64,000 bases of DNA from Castor canadensis (Eukaryota; Chordata; Mammalia; Rodentia; Castoridae). The translations under genes were made by a program, and so were the position numbers. This document shows, piece after piece, positions 12,001 through 24,475 of this stretch. The DNA is taken from NCBI RefSeq assembly GCF_047511655.1, contig NC_133395.1, positions 68,419,910 to 68,483,909 of the forward strand, given 5' to 3'. Under the pieces are notes generated by a model. The model was not told the origin of the DNA. It ran no database searches and worked only from the letters and a program-made list of their open reading frames with translations. Position 1 is the stretch's first letter. Each line of letters starts with the position of its first letter.

Positions 12001-12499
12001 ATGGCTTGAATTATTACTCAGGAAGAAGGAGTTGAGGAAAAATGAAAAAGATAAAGGATGGGACAAAATAGGAAGTGACATAATCTGTGTAGAAGGAATA
12101 GAAGGAAAGTACACAGACAGAAGATGATTTTAAAGTGATAGTGTCTACAAAATCTTGAACTCCAGAAATAAATGTTAAAGTAATGTGGTTTTATGAGTGA
12201 CTGACTTTCCTCTGCCCTTTAATGCTCTGTCTTTTGGCCTAAATTTTTAAGTTTTGTACTGTTTCCTTCAAAGAAGCAGCTTAATGCTCTTACATAGTAG
12301 GTTTTAATTATTTATCTGATAGCTATTGAAGGACAAGCAAGACTAACCAGACTTTTAAAATATCTTATTTGCAAGGAACAACAATAAGCTGGTACCTATT
12401 TAGGTAGAGAGTAGCAACTCAAATTCTTTTCCCATTTTTCCCCCATTCTCATTGACTATTTCTACCTAAAGAATTCATTAACTAATTAAATAAACATAT

Positions 12500-12990
12500 A
12501 CACACAGGAATCATTTAACTACAGGGATACGAGGAGAAGCATGTCATTAGATGATCTCATATGCAAGCATCCTAAGTGTGCTTACAGAACCCTAGACTGT
12601 AATAGTGGATAAGGCCACATGGCCTCTTTATGCAATCAAAAGATGCAGTAAACATCAGATGAATGAGGCAGTTGCCAGTGTAACATGATGTACTGCTTAC
12701 AATTAATTTTTTTTAATAAGGAGTAACACTCTAAAAGTAACAATAAAAAGTATAGGATAGTAAATACATAAACCAGTAACGGTCATTTATTACCATTATT
12801 AAGTATGCGTTAGACTTTTGTACAACTGTCAGCTCAGTAAGCGTGTTTGTGTCACCATTACCACAAACATGAATGATGCAAAGCACCAGCATGTTACAAT
12901 GGCAATCATGCCACAAGGTGATGGGAGTTTTTCAGTTTCATCATAATCTATGGGACCACCGTCTACATGTGGTCTGCCCTTGCCTGAAAT
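12500..12990. mobile_element. Second copy of the ancient DNA-transposon relic
   Basis: Shares ordered words with 23037-24205: 'cttacagaaccctaga', 'agatgcagtaaacat', 'gtcatttattaccattatt' and 'tatgggaccaccgtctaca'. Uninterrupted here, so it shows what the other copy looked like before the L1 arrived. Confidence 0.55.
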
Positions 12991-13105
12991 GTTCTTGCAC
13001 TTGTACTTGTGTGTAATATGTACCAGACATTGCATTAGATGCTAAGGACACCCAAAAAGATGACCAAAACACTGACTCTTAAATGACAGTGTATCCAAAA
13101 GGCAG
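12990..13105 (+). repeat. L2 relic
   Basis: 'taatatgtaccagacattgc' and 'ttagatgctaaggacaccc' follow the 'tgtgccaggcactg…ggcgctgggga' layout of L2. Confidence 0.5.
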
Positions 13106-13154
13106 ACGTATGCAGAGATAATTACAACAAATATTACCACAGAGATTTATCTTC

Positions 13155-13312
13155 CGCCCATCATGTACATCAGAATTACTGGGACAATGGCTACAAATGC
13201 AATTCTTTGTCCTACGTTAAGAGATTTAATTTTCACAGCCTGGAGGGAGACCTAATGATTCTATGTTTTATGGACATTAAAACTTGAGACCCACTGACAT
13301 AGATTTTATAGC
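13155..13312. mobile_element. MER20/MER5-like hAT MITE relic
   Basis: 'gtacatcagaattactggg', 'agatttaattttcacagcc' and 'cttgagacccactgac' resemble this group of ancient MITEs. Confidence 0.45.
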
Positions 13313-13314
13313 AG

Positions 13315-14975
13315 CACTACAGATTACCAAAGCCAGTTTTAGGCTGGCCAACTGAAAAGGAAGTGCTACTTGGGCTGAATAATAAAAGATAAATAGGAAT
13401 TACCAGGTAAGAGCTGGGTGGAGGGTTAGATTCTTATAAGGGTAAGTGAAAGAGTATGTTTAAGTGAAAGTAAATTAAGACAGGAAATGGCAGCAATGGG
13501 TACTATCAGAGCCAGATAAAGGAAAGCTTTAATCAATTAAAAGCTCTATTTTGAGGAGTTGGTCTCACCAGAGATTGAATGGGGATCTCAGGGACAGTTG
13601 CTCAGCTTTTCTTAGAATTAAGGAGTTCTCTGGTTTCATACCCATGTAGCTAATCCAAGAAAAAGCCACATGGTAGGCATCCAACAGAAACATATCTCTT
13701 AAGGGTCATTTTGGCTCCATTTATTAACTTAAATAATACTACTCAACTTGACCCTCTCTTATGTTCCATTTTTCCTAGATTTTGCTCCTTCTTCCATTCT
13801 GCTCCTCTACTTTAGTCATGAGTATAGGCGGCTCAGTCATCTCTCTTGAGCAAGGTTTGTCTCAAACTTTGTCCTCCCTTACTTTTGGCAGTGGGTGCTC
13901 CAGTCCACTCCTATGTACCCTGGTGGTCAATTTCTCCAAGAGGTCAATTTCCCCTGTGAGGGACATTTGGATTTACAGATCATTGTAAATAGAAAACGTT
14001 TTAAATTTAAAGATGCAAATTTTTGAAAACACTTAAAGTTTTTATTATCTTCCCGTCACTATAATCTTGCAAATAAAACGTTGAGTTTTTAAGTCCTTTA
14101 AAAGGATTTCTACACATACCTCACTTGGAAAGCATTTATTTTGGCTGAGTTCAAATTTAAATTTAAAACACAGGATGAATTTTATGATCCTTTGAACTAT
14201 CTAGAAGAATCCTACCAATCTCATTAAAAGCTATGGCAAAAAAAATACACACAATAGGTGTTTATAGGTTCCTCTTAGCCAATGTAGTGTTGATTTGTAG
14301 AGTTTGTTTGGAGCATTTATGAAAGCTTTTAAAAATTTTTGCTTATCTTATTTTTTGTGAAGTTTGATGCTTTAAAAGATTTAAGTTCTTTTCAAAGTAT
14401 GCTCCATAAATGAGTACTATTTTTGTGCTGGTAGATGACAGAAAACATGCCCTACTGACTAATGGCTAATTCTTTCAGCAGTTTTATGAGGTGTGTAGAT
14501 TTATGTGTGCCTAAATTTGGCCTGAAATATCTTCCTGGAAAGTATTAGGATGATTATCCCTTTGGTTTATCAAATACCTAAAGTTAAATCAAACCTCAGA
14601 GTACACTCTCAGCCCACATCTTTCTTATTCTAGATCTTGATTCTTTTATAAAGCCTTCTCTAACTTCCATCTCCACCCAAAGATCATCTATCCCTCCTCA
14701 GAAATTCTCCAGGCCCTTTATTTGTGCCTTTTCCTGCTTACTAAACTCAAATTCTAAATTAGAAGAATTAGCAAAACAGGAACGCAAGCACCCAGAAAAA
14801 TTCAGAGCCCAGCAAAAAGCAACTAGGGTGAGGCACAACAGCTCAATCATCCATACACAAGAATAGAAGCTCTTGATTGGATTTCCATATATAGAAAAAG
14901 GAATTGTGAATTATAGTAATTGCATGCATTTCCAAAATGTTCTTCAGATTTACAGACAGCATACACCTTTCCCCT
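13315..14975. other. Nothing recognised
   Basis: Unassigned DNA; the longest open stretch is 68 codons (13782-13988) with no identifiable protein. Confidence 0.45.
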
Positions 14976-14979
14976 TTGC

Positions 14980-15066
14980 TTTTTTTGAGCCAGGGTTTCT
15001 CTGTAGCCTGGTTGCCTGAAAATTGAGATCCTCCTGCCTCACCCTTCTATGTGCTGGTATGAGGGG
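14980..15066 (-). mobile_element. B1-like SINE
   Basis: The complement carries 'gcaggaggatctcaattt' and 'ggctacagagaaaccctgg', typical of a B1 3' half. Confidence 0.75.
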
Positions 15067-15164
15067 AACAAATGGCAATGGTGACTTTTTTTTGGATTAG
15101 GGAGATATTTTACATTTAACATCTGAAGGGGGTGTGAAACAACAGGCTTCATAGAAAAATAATT

Positions 15165-15375
15165 GGCCTAAGCCAGGGAGAGCCCTATATAATTCCTATA
15201 CTTCAGCTATACTCAAGCTTAACTAAGCCCTTTCTGTATTCGATCTTTGCTGTCTTTTCAATAAACCTTACACTTGCTTTACTCTTTACTCCTGGTCCTG
15301 CATCTTCATTCATTGACTTTGCCCAGATATGACCTTGGGATCAGTGATCCAGAATCACTGGGATTACTGGTATGC
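15165..15375 (+). repeat. Possible LTR fragment with TATA and poly(A) signals
   Basis: TATATAA at 15186-15192 is followed 68 bp later by AATAAA at 15260-15265 and a pyrimidine-rich stretch, the usual U3-R-U5 spacing. Family not recognised. Confidence 0.3.
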
Positions 15376-16938
15376 CTCACTATGCCTTCAGGCAGATGAC
15401 ATACTTCTTTAAATGGCTTGAGCAACAAGCATTTACAGAACCCTACAAGCTGCCTGAATGGCCATACAAGCATAAAATGCAAAGTTACCCATTTTGCTTA
15501 TTCAAAGTCAAAATTAGGAAGACTAAGAATCTTGAATTTAAGAACATGGGACAAATACTTGAATCTTGAATTTAAGAACACAGAACAAATACTTGCCTGG
15601 GAGGCAGGAATAAGAATCAAAGAACTTAAACTTTCACAAACTAGGTAGCTCTTGTTATCATTCTGTATTTAATTTTAGGAAGTTATAGCTAGCCTAAATT
15701 CAGAAAATAATTTGAATTTTCATGTAATCTTTCCGAAAGGAGTTTACTCTGGCTAGACTCAATCAAACTTAATAGGAAACAGTGGGTCCAATTTTGCTTC
15801 AACTATATACCCAACTACACTACTTTTTCAAGGGCAAGAGCAGTTTACATGTGGGGTAACTAAAATAGAGGAAAATGATTCTAAGACATTATAGCTTGGC
15901 ACTTTCCAGTTGTCCTGAATATATCCTTGCAACCACATCATCCCACAAAACTGACAGCTCTATTTTTCAGGAAAATTTTGTTGCAACAGTTTTTCAGGTT
16001 TGCAGTATTTGGTTTTCATCTGATCTGTATGTGGTTTTGGAACTATTATTCTAGAGTTCCAATTAGCTAGGTAATAGAGAATCACGGGCATACTCACAAA
16101 GATTTAGTAAGAGGTAGAAAAGAGCTCAAACCCTGTGATCAGTACAGATTTCTGGTACTGTATTTCCTATTTACTCAATCAGAGCTAGTGGGAAAGTCTC
16201 CATTATTGTGGTCATAGTACTTTAACTTTCAGTAGTAACAAAAAAGCAAAAACTGTGACATAATTTGAGATCATCTGGTGTTTGGAAGAAAGCTACTGCT
16301 TCTCAAATTGGATTTTTCATTTTAAAAAATTATAATTGTAAAATACATTAGACCCATTTCATTTTATTTCTGTTTAGCATGGCTTTAATTCATAAAGAAA
16401 TGTCAACCAGTAGAGGAAATACACAAAAACATCAATGCTCTGAATAATACTCAATATATGATAAGTGGAATATAAGTGAAACAAAATAAATGCAGTTGGT
16501 AGGCATGGGACAAGGATCACTCAAGGGTGAGGTATACTCTACAGTGTTTCAAGTGTTGAAAGATGATAGAGAGGCTTTGTACTGGAGACTGTTTAGTAGG
16601 GGAAGGGAAGCACGATAAGACTAAAAAAATTGACATAATTTCATTACTCATAGTTTACATAAGTAAAACTATGCAGACCAAAGTCTCAGTGCATAAGTAT
16701 GAACATTACGAGTGAGACAGGTGAAACATTACACTGGCTTTGGGTTTCATAATTCTGAAAACTAAATGCAATTGGAAGCTAGAGAGTTGAAAGCCAAGTT
16801 AGTAAGTCTGAACTTTATTGATTATTCACAAAAGGCATTAAATTATAGTGATTTTGAGCCTAGGTGTTGCTCCCTTCTCCCCTCACCCCTACTTCCTGCA
16901 TTAGAGTTAGAGGGATGAGCTTGGATTCCTGATCTTAG
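15376..16938. other. Nothing recognised
   Basis: Contains a short local tandem: 'cttgaatttaagaacatggg' (15531) recurs as 'cttgaatttaagaacacaga' (15567) about 36 bp later, giving two overlapping frames of no evident meaning. Confidence 0.45.
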
Positions 16939-16939
16939 A

Positions 16940-17304
16940 TTTTTTTGTTGTTGTTAGTACTGGGGGTTTGAACTCTGGACTTTGAGCTTGCTAGGCAGGG
17001 ACTCTACAGCTTGAACCATGCCTCCAGCCCTTTTTCCTCTAGTTATTTTTGAGTTTGGATCTCATGATCCTGCTACTTGTGCTTCCTTCAGGTATGTGCG
17101 ACCCCACCCAGCTTCTTCTGTTGAAACAGGGTCTCACAAACATAGGCAGATGCTCTACCACTTGAGCCATCCCACCAGCCCTTTTTCATGTGTATATATG
17201 TGTGTATTGGGCATTTTTGAGGCAGGATCTCAAGGACCAATTGCTAGAACCAGCCTCAAACTAAGATCTTCTAGGGTTGCAGGTATGAGTCATCAGTGCC
17301 CAGC
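16940..17304 (-). mobile_element. Two consecutive minus-strand composite SINEs
   Basis: 'actgggggtttgaactctgg' and 'gcttgctaggcaggga' give a reversed tRNA module; 'tctgttgaaacagggtctcac', a shortened tRNA-type remnant ('agatgctctaccacttgag') and a second left module ending 'catcagtgcccagc' follow. Confidence 0.7.
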
Positions 17305-17343
17305 TTTTATTTATTTATTTATGTTTCTATTTATTGTATATAT

Positions 17344-17536
17344 TTTATTGGGTTTGAGTGGTATTGGACTTTGAACTTAGGGCTTTACACTTGCTAGGCA
17401 GGCACTCTACCACTTGAGCCATACCCCATCCCAGATCACGCCAACTTATTGCCAGGCTTGACCTTGAACCATGATCTTCCTGATCTCTATCTCTCAAATA
17501 GCTAGGATTACAGGCATGAGCCACCAGCACCTAGCC
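17344..17536 (-). mobile_element. Composite SINE
   Basis: Reversed tRNA module ('ttgaacttagggctttaca', 'gcaggcactctaccacttg') followed by the reversed left module ending 'tagctaggattacaggcatg' and 'agccaccagcacctag'. Third copy of the local cluster. Confidence 0.85.
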
Positions 17537-17680
17537 TGACCTTATGTCTTATAAACTGTGTGATCTTGTATAAGTTGCTGAACTCTAAGTTCATTCTTCT
17601 CCATAAAGAAATGAAAATCCTAGCTACCTCATAGCACTCTTATGAGGACTAACTATGTCTATGCACTTAGAACTTGAGGT
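17536..17680 (+). repeat. MIR relic
   Basis: 'aactgtgtgatcttgtataa', 'gttgctgaactctaagttc' and 'ctacctcatagcactctta' match MIR order. Confidence 0.7.
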
Positions 17681-17745
17681 GGGCTTAGGTGGTAGAGTGC
17701 CTGCCTGGAAAATGCAAAGCCCCCACCAAAGAAAGAAAAATGAAA
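17680..17745 (+). mobile_element. tRNA-like SINE fragment
   Basis: 'ggtgggcttaggtggtagag' and 'tgcctgcctggaaaatgc', then 'aaagcccccacca'; internal deletion removes the B-box-like word. Confidence 0.6.
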
Positions 17746-17989
17746 AGGAATTTAGGGCTTCTTAGAACTGTACCTAGTCCTATTAAGCCCTCCACAACTA
17801 CTGGCTATTATTGCTGATCCATGAAGTAATATAGCCAAAATGAAGCAAAATACACCAAAGATTTAGGAAGATATCAAAACATATTGGAGAGGGGTGGAGA
17901 CTAATTAAACATATTGGAGACTAATAAAGAGAATGCCTAAACTAAAGTAGTTCTAAAAAATAAAGTACAGAAAGGGAAAGATGGCAAGA

Positions 17990-19310
17990 AATATTCCAAA
18001 GGTAAAAATGTCAAAGACTTGAGGATTATATATGAAGGGTAATAAAAAGGAATGAATCACGGATGGCTTAAAGATTCTATTACCAAGTTGGTGTGGAGGA
18101 TTAGCTCAAGTTGTAGAATGCCTGTCTGGAAAGTGGGTATTCCCTGAGTTCAAACTCCAGTACCACAAAAAAAAAAAAACCCTAAGATTTTATTACCAAG
18201 GAATATAGCCTCTTTTATAAAAATCAGGAATTAAAATATATAGTGAGAGGTAATTTGAATGAAAGGATAGTGCTTAGTCTTAAGTATGATGAGTTTCAGA
18301 TTCATATAAGATATTCAGGGGAAATATCCACCAGTTCCCCAATCATGCAGAAATGGAGCTTATAAAAGAACACTTGAAAGACATATGAACCCTCAGTTCA
18401 ACAGCAGTCAGAAGGAGTATGTATGGGGAGGGGTTTAGATGGATAGCGAAAGACAAAAGAAGGACTGGGATGTGACTTTGAAGAATACCAATTTTGGAGC
18501 AAGGAGGAAAATGTGCAACCAACATTTTGGAACAATCTGGGGATAGAAGGGAATACTTCCAGATGCTAATGAATAAAAATTTCCAAGAAATCTGCATTAG
18601 TTATCAAGATATAAATGCTAGGGAAGTAAAAGAAGATCGTTATCAGTTAAGGTCATGGATGATGCTTGAGTACAAATGCTAAAGCACAGTGAAAAGAGAA
18701 AGCAGATCCTAAGGATGAAGGACTATGTATATTGAGTAAAGTGAAGGCAGCAGGTATGTAAAGTGGTTAACATAAAAGAGATTGAGCAGTAGTCTTAAAT
18801 AAAAAGAAAGCCCAAAAGATTATTAATTTGGTGTTAATTTTATTGTTTTAAGAAAAAAGTGAAGGAATGACATAGGCAGGCACTTACTAATGACAACAGA
18901 AGTTCAATCAATAGAACTCATGCTGACTGGCATGAGACAAGAGTTAAGCTGAATAAGCCCTGATTTTAAGAACAGGAAGATCTGAGCATGTCTGCAAGAA
19001 GAGAGAGACAGAAAACGATGTAAAGAGATGTTCCATAAGAGATAAAGAAGATCATTGAACAATTTTATGGAAGAGGTTAAAAAATAGTAATAGAGAGAAC
19101 AGTGACAATTTAGTCAAAGGAAAAGAAGAGACACATTGCCCCATGTGACAAAGAAAAAAAAATGAAGCTAAAGAAGAAAATGAGGTTATGGGGAAGGGGT
19201 GGTAACAAAGATATCTGAGAACAAGAGAAGAAAACTTGCAGGAGCTCCCTTTGGATGACATGTACAGAAAAGTAGGGCATATCTGCTCAACCTAGGGGAC
19301 ATGTGATGAA
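17990..19310. repeat. Purine-rich ancient repeat-like stretch
   Basis: A long A/G-biased plus strand without open frames ('ggatggcttaaagattct', 'atgagtttcagattcatat', 'agaggttaaaaaatagt') looks like an ancient non-LTR element, but I cannot name it. A tRNA-SINE with clear duplications is inserted at 18088. Confidence 0.3.
18088..18183 (+). mobile_element. tRNA-like SINE with a 17-bp target-site duplication
   Basis: 'tggtgtggaggattagctc', 'ctgagttcaaactccag' and a 13-base A-tail. It is flanked by AAGATTCTATTACCAAG (18071-18087) and AAGATTTTATTACCAAG (18184-18200), 16 of 17 identical. Confidence 0.92.
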
Positions 19311-20134
19311 GTGGAAGTTAAGAGCATAGAAAATCTACAACAGTTGCTATGAGAAATGGAAAAAGAATTTAACAAGCAATGAATAAAGAAAAGGATTGAC
19401 AAGCAGTGTTAAGAACCCAAATGAGGTTAGATATCATGAGTTTGCAGTGGACCAAATCTACAGTTTTGTGACTTTCTGTAACACCAAACATGTTACATCA
19501 TCTTATCACCTCATAAATTTTTCCTCAATGCATACTTTTCAATTTTTTCTAGTTCAGTTTTAAATGAATCCAGAAATGAGTTAAAAATCTACAATCTTTT
19601 ATCAAAATCTACATAGCATAGTACAAGAAAGATAAAACTATATTCAGCCCCATATAATATATTTAATTTTCTCTACATGAGTCTTATGCTACAATATTAT
19701 ACTAGTAATTGATCTAATAAATATTCTTGTCTAAAGTAAAATTATAAAAAATACTCATATAATTTCCATAATCAATGTAAAACTTCAATACAACTGCTTA
19801 ATTTAACTAATACTCATATTTTATTTTAAGAGTTGAAAAGCTAAATCAGGCCCACCATCTGTTTTCATACATCCTGTAGATAAGAACAGTTTTATAGTAG
19901 TTTAAAAAAATAAAAATAAGAGTATTTCTTGATGTGTGAAAATTACATGCAATTCAAATTTCAGTGTCCATAAATTTGATTGACTCATACCTATGCTCAC
20001 TATTTATTATTTTCTATGGCTGTTTTTGCACTGCACAGCAGCACTATGTAGTTGTAACATAGACTGTATGGCCAACAAAGTCTAAAATATTTACTAGCTA
20101 GTCCTTTAGGAAAAAATTTTGGCAAATCTTTTCC
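19311..20134. other. AT-rich, nothing recognised
   Basis: No open frame or repeat signature of note. Confidence 0.45.
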
Positions 20135-20205
20135 CATTCATCCATTTAACCAGTATTGATTGCATACCTGTTGTGCATGAGGTGCTGTGCTAAGTGTCTG
20201 TGTAA
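20135..20205 (+). repeat. L2 fragment
   Basis: 'attcatccatttaaccagta' and 'gaggtgctgtgctaag' recall the L2 3' end. Confidence 0.45.
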
Positions 20206-20774
20206 CCAAATGCAATGGGTGAGTGCAAAGCCAAAACAAGCATGGCCAGGAGATAAAACTGTGAACAAGATTTATTGCCTACAGCAGAGAAGGAGCTCAC
20301 AGGAGTGCCCTTCTGGAGCAAAGGAAGCATGGGACTTTTAGTCCAGGAGCTTTACATATTCACATAGGAAAGTATTCCCAAGCATGCTCAATTCAAGATG
20401 TACATCACTGAGCTCAGCTTAAGATCAAAGTTCAAAAAGGAAAGATGGCTGACAAAAACACCTCTGGATACCTTTACCTGGAGTTGTAAAGATGGTGGAC
20501 AGGAATACCGCTGGACACACTTAGCTTTTTTTTCCAAAAAGAAGCTGTAACAAAAATAAAGGACTCTTTGAAGTTACATTAATATAAGAGTTTTCCCTAA
20601 AGGCTCCTGCTTACTTAGCGGCTAACATTTGGAAAATAAATAGAGATGAATTCACCCTCTAGGAAACTGTTTTGTCTTAATTGTGTAAGCAAATACCACA
20701 GTAATAGTGTTTGAAAACCATCAAATCTTTGATTAATGCTTCATGACAACAGATTCTCTCACAACACTCTGTCC

Positions 20775-20990
20775 CCTTTACATATTTTCCAGAATAAGAA
20801 ACTGAAATATCAAGTGTACAAGTGGCCTATTTATAGTTGCAAACTTCATGCATAATAAAGAGAGCTGGATCCCAAGTCTTCTGGCACAGGCTCATTACAC
20901 TATCTCACTTCCTTCCTGTCAGTGAAAAGGGGAAAGACTTGAATCCCAGATACTGTGTGAGAACTGAACAAGATAATGTAAATGAACTTT
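20775..20990. repeat. MIR-like relic
   Basis: 'agaataagaaactgaaatat', 'caagtgtacaagtggcct' and 'gagctggatcccaagtct' resemble a decayed MIR. Confidence 0.4.
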
Positions 20991-21299
20991 TAAATAAGTA
21001 AGGCTTTTAAAACTATCAAAACTAGACAAATGCAAGAATCATAGCATGGGAAAGGCAGAAGGAATAAGTGGAAGACACCTATTGTACTAGTGCACAATGT
21101 TGACTGTAGTTGATAAAAATGTATACGTGAAAACCCCTAAGAAAGTAGATTTAAGTGTTCTCACTGCAAAAATACAGGTATATTTAAAAACACGTGTTAA
21201 TTAGCTCAATCTTGCCATTCCACAATATATACATATTTCAAAACATGTTGTACACCATAAGTATACACTACTTTTATTTGTTAACTTAGAAATTTAATT

Positions 21300-21592
21300 A
21301 TTTTACTGAGGCTTGTCTCAGGGTCTTGAGCTTGCCAATAGGTGCTGTACCACTTGAGACATATCCATAGCCTCCTTGCTTTATATATTTTTCAAATAGG
21401 GTCTTGCATTTATGCCCAAGATGGTTTGGACCTCAGTCCTACTATTTATACTTTCCAAGCAGCTGAGATGACAGTACACACCACTGTGGTCTTGAATACT
21501 TTTTGCCTGGACTTGCCTAGAATTGCCATCCTCCTAATCTCCACCTTCCAAAATAGCTAGGATAACCAGCATGAGTCACTGGCGCCCAGCTT
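21300..21592 (-). mobile_element. Composite SINE, longer than usual
   Basis: Reversed tRNA module ('cttgagcttgccaatagg', 'gctgtaccacttgagaca') followed by two reversed 7SL-like modules ('caaatagggtcttgcattt' … 'tagctaggataaccagcatg'). Confidence 0.75.
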
Positions 21593-23036
21593 AATTAGTC
21601 AACTTTAAATCAAAACAAAGTAATGGTGTTACCAGAGCCCTCAGCCTTACTGCCTCACTCTGGATCCAGAGGCTCCACCCTCCTTAGGGGAAAAAAAAGC
21701 ATAATATATGCAAAAATGGAAATGAGTTTATTTATAATTTTGGCTACAAGTGGGGAGATAAAAACTTTAATCTGTCTCAGCCTTGCCCTCAGCAGAGTGA
21801 CAACTTATAGAAAAGATGAAACAAAAGCCAGGAATTATGCATGTGTAAATTTAGCTGTGGACCTCAGTTACCTGAACTGGGAGCTAAGTTTTTGTCCTGG
21901 TGCCAGGGACCAGGAATCTTTGAAAGGGCCACTTTCACTTCTAGCATGGTATTTCCTATAGGAATCCTAATTTCTAGGGCCCTGTTAAAATAGAAAAGGA
22001 GGATGTTTCAGCAAGTAATTAAAAGCAGAATGTGGAAAGTGTCACTGAAAGACACAAATAAATTGCTTAGATGACCCACTGCAAAAAAGAGTCACAATCT
22101 AGTGAGGAATCAAGGAAAACTTCCTGCACAGAACAGCATGCTTGCTCTGCCCAGAGGGATGGATTATAAGACATCAGTAAAGGATAAAGAAAATAATCAG
22201 TATTTTATTATTTCAATTAATAAAAATATTGAAGTTTTCCAATCCTTAAAATTGTTATCCTAGCTCTCATTGTACAACTGAAGCTCATCCACAAAATCAA
22301 AACAAAATTAAAATACATTATTCAGCACAGAATGAATAACAGCATCTATGTGTCACACTGTTAGTACCGAAATGCTATAAGGGAAACCCCATCCCCAACC
22401 CAGAATGGAAATCAACCACATGATCCTGCACCTTTTCCTGGATGCCAGGACCCAGCCAGGAAGTCCTTTTCCTCACAGCTCCCTAAGCAGAAGCTAAACT
22501 ATCTGACAGCTCTGGCCATTTAATAAACTAAATAGTTATCACCACATTGTACTTCAGAAGAATTTGCTGAGAAAATTCATGTCATTGAGTTCAGTTTCTC
22601 TAGAACTGAACCAATTTGGTTTAATTTGGTCTATTTATAGGAAACAAGATTATTTCCAACTGAATACATGTACACTTCACTAAAAATAAAATTTATAATT
22701 ACCCATAGCTGAAATGCCCCAAGGCAGATTCTGACAGCAGTTTCATGTATATTCAGGTTTGAAATGTGTTACTTGATTATAATTACTCTATTTCTCAAGG
22801 TAAATTTAGGAAACTGCTCAGCTCCATCTCTGAAACTGCCCTTGGCACACAGGGAGTCCAGATACTCAGGAATGATTCATTTTGCTAAACAAATAAAGAA
22901 GTGAGAATGAAGCCATAAACTAGAATCTTCATGAATTCAAAATATCTCATAAATCCTTTTTTTAACTCTTATAGGAAATAACTACTACTTATACATATTA
23001 TTAGACAAATTATACCTTCTTCAGCAACATCACACA
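21593..23036. other. No gene seen; possible decayed LTR at the left
   Basis: 21620-21960 has an open 112-codon frame and LTR-like composition, but no identifiable protein or paired ends. The rest is unassigned. Confidence 0.35.
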
Positions 23037-24205
23037 CAGTCATGCATTGCTTAATGATAGAGAAATGTCCTAAGAGATGCATTGTTGTGCGAACATTGTA
23101 AGATGAACTTACAGAAACCTAGATGTTGTAAGTCAACTGCTCCGCATAATGTCTTGAAGGAACATGAGACAAAGTATTAAGTGAAGGAAGCCAGGCTCAG
23201 AAAGACAAAGGCCATACGTTTTCTCTCATATGTGGAAGATAGATCCAAAAGATAAACACATACAAAAAAGCAAACATGGTTGTATATAAACTTATCTGAA
23301 GAACATGTTTGTATTAGTTGAACTACCCTATGGAACTCAGGGGAGGAGGGAAAGGAAAAGAAAATGACAGTCAATGATATCAAAACACATTACATCTACA
23401 TTGCGGATAGATTATATAAGATGTGTATTGAAAGCTGTTGAATAATGGGGGGTGGAAGAGAAGGAGTAAGGGAGGGTAATGGAAGGGGTTGAATGGACCA
23501 AAGTTAAGTCTATTCACAGCAGGGATACATCAAGAAACCCCTTTGAACATTGACTTTGGAATTAGTAACAAAAGACAGGACTGTAAAATAGATATAGTGG
23601 AAGTGGATAACTTGTAGGAGAGGGAATGAAGGAGATGAAGATGAGAAAATATGGGTGATGGACTTCATATGCATACACAAAATAGAATGATGAAACCTCT
23701 TGTAAGTGCTTTAACTGGGACAAGGAGGGGGCTGAAAGGAGAGATGATGAGGGGCAATCTAGCCAATGTACAATGTAAGCCTATTCAAAATTGTCACAAA
23801 GAATCCCCCTGTACAATGTATATATCTAAATAAAAATGAGGAAAAAGAGATGCAGTAAACATAGGATAGAGGAAGTTGCTGCCCCTGTAACACAGCATAC
23901 TGTTTCACAACAAATTTCTATATGAGAGGATATACTCAAATAATGACTGAAAGTACAATGCAAACAATACCATGGTTAGTCATTTATTATTGTTATCAAC
24001 TATTATCTACTGTACATGATTGGATTGCTAGACTTTCACAGCTGGCAGTGTGGTAGGTTTGTATACACACACTTGATGAATATATTATGCTACAGTTTTA
24101 CTATGACATCACCAGACGATTAGGAATTTGCCTGCTCTGTTGTAATATTGTGGGACTGCTGCCATTGTATACTCAGTCTGTCATTGTCCAAAATATCATT
24201 GTGTG
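23037..24205. mobile_element. Ancient Tc1/mariner-type MER DNA element, split by L1
   Basis: Begins CAGTCATGCATTGCTTAATG, then 'gagatgcattgttgtgcgaac' and 'cttacagaaacctagatg', a familiar mammalian DNA-transposon relic whose exact family I cannot name. The remainder (23851-24205) parallels 12640-12985. No coding capacity. Confidence 0.55.
23159..23850 (+). mobile_element. L1 3' end inserted in an ancient DNA transposon
   Basis: Starts near 'attaagtgaaggaagccagg' (end of ORF2) and runs through an L1 3' UTR close to that at 51340-52016, ending 'tatctaaataaaaatgagg'. It interrupts the element at 23037-24205, whose sequence resumes at about 23851 with GATGCAGTAAACAT, a word also present in the sister copy at 12642. 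Confidence 0.82.
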
Positions 24206-24394
24206 AGTATCTATTGTAACAATTACAGATGGAGAGTCTGAGTCAACAAACTATCCTTGCATTACCAATTTTCATTTTGGTTCAATTCATTGGTACTGTT
24301 GTCACTGAAGGGTTATCTGATTAGAGAGGAAAAGTTTCAATGTTCTCAAGCCTTACCTTGTCTTGCACACAAATCAGGTGCAATAAATGGTTTT

Positions 24395-24475
24395 GGTTTT
24401 CTGTTGTGTTTTGTTTGTTTTTGGTGGTATTGGGGTTGGAACTCAGGGCCTCAGGCTTGCTAGGGAGGTGTATTG
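24395..24475 (-). mobile_element. tRNA-like SINE
   Basis: 'ggtggtattggggttggaac' and 'tcagggcctcaggcttgcta', a reversed tRNA module with truncated 5' end. Confidence 0.75.

Noticed and set aside
16940..17540. Repeated GAGTTCAAACCCC-like words considered as functional tRNA genes
   Set aside because: Only the B-box-like half resembles a tRNA; no cloverleaf or intact acceptor stem is possible and the copies have A-tails, so they are tRNA-derived SINEs.
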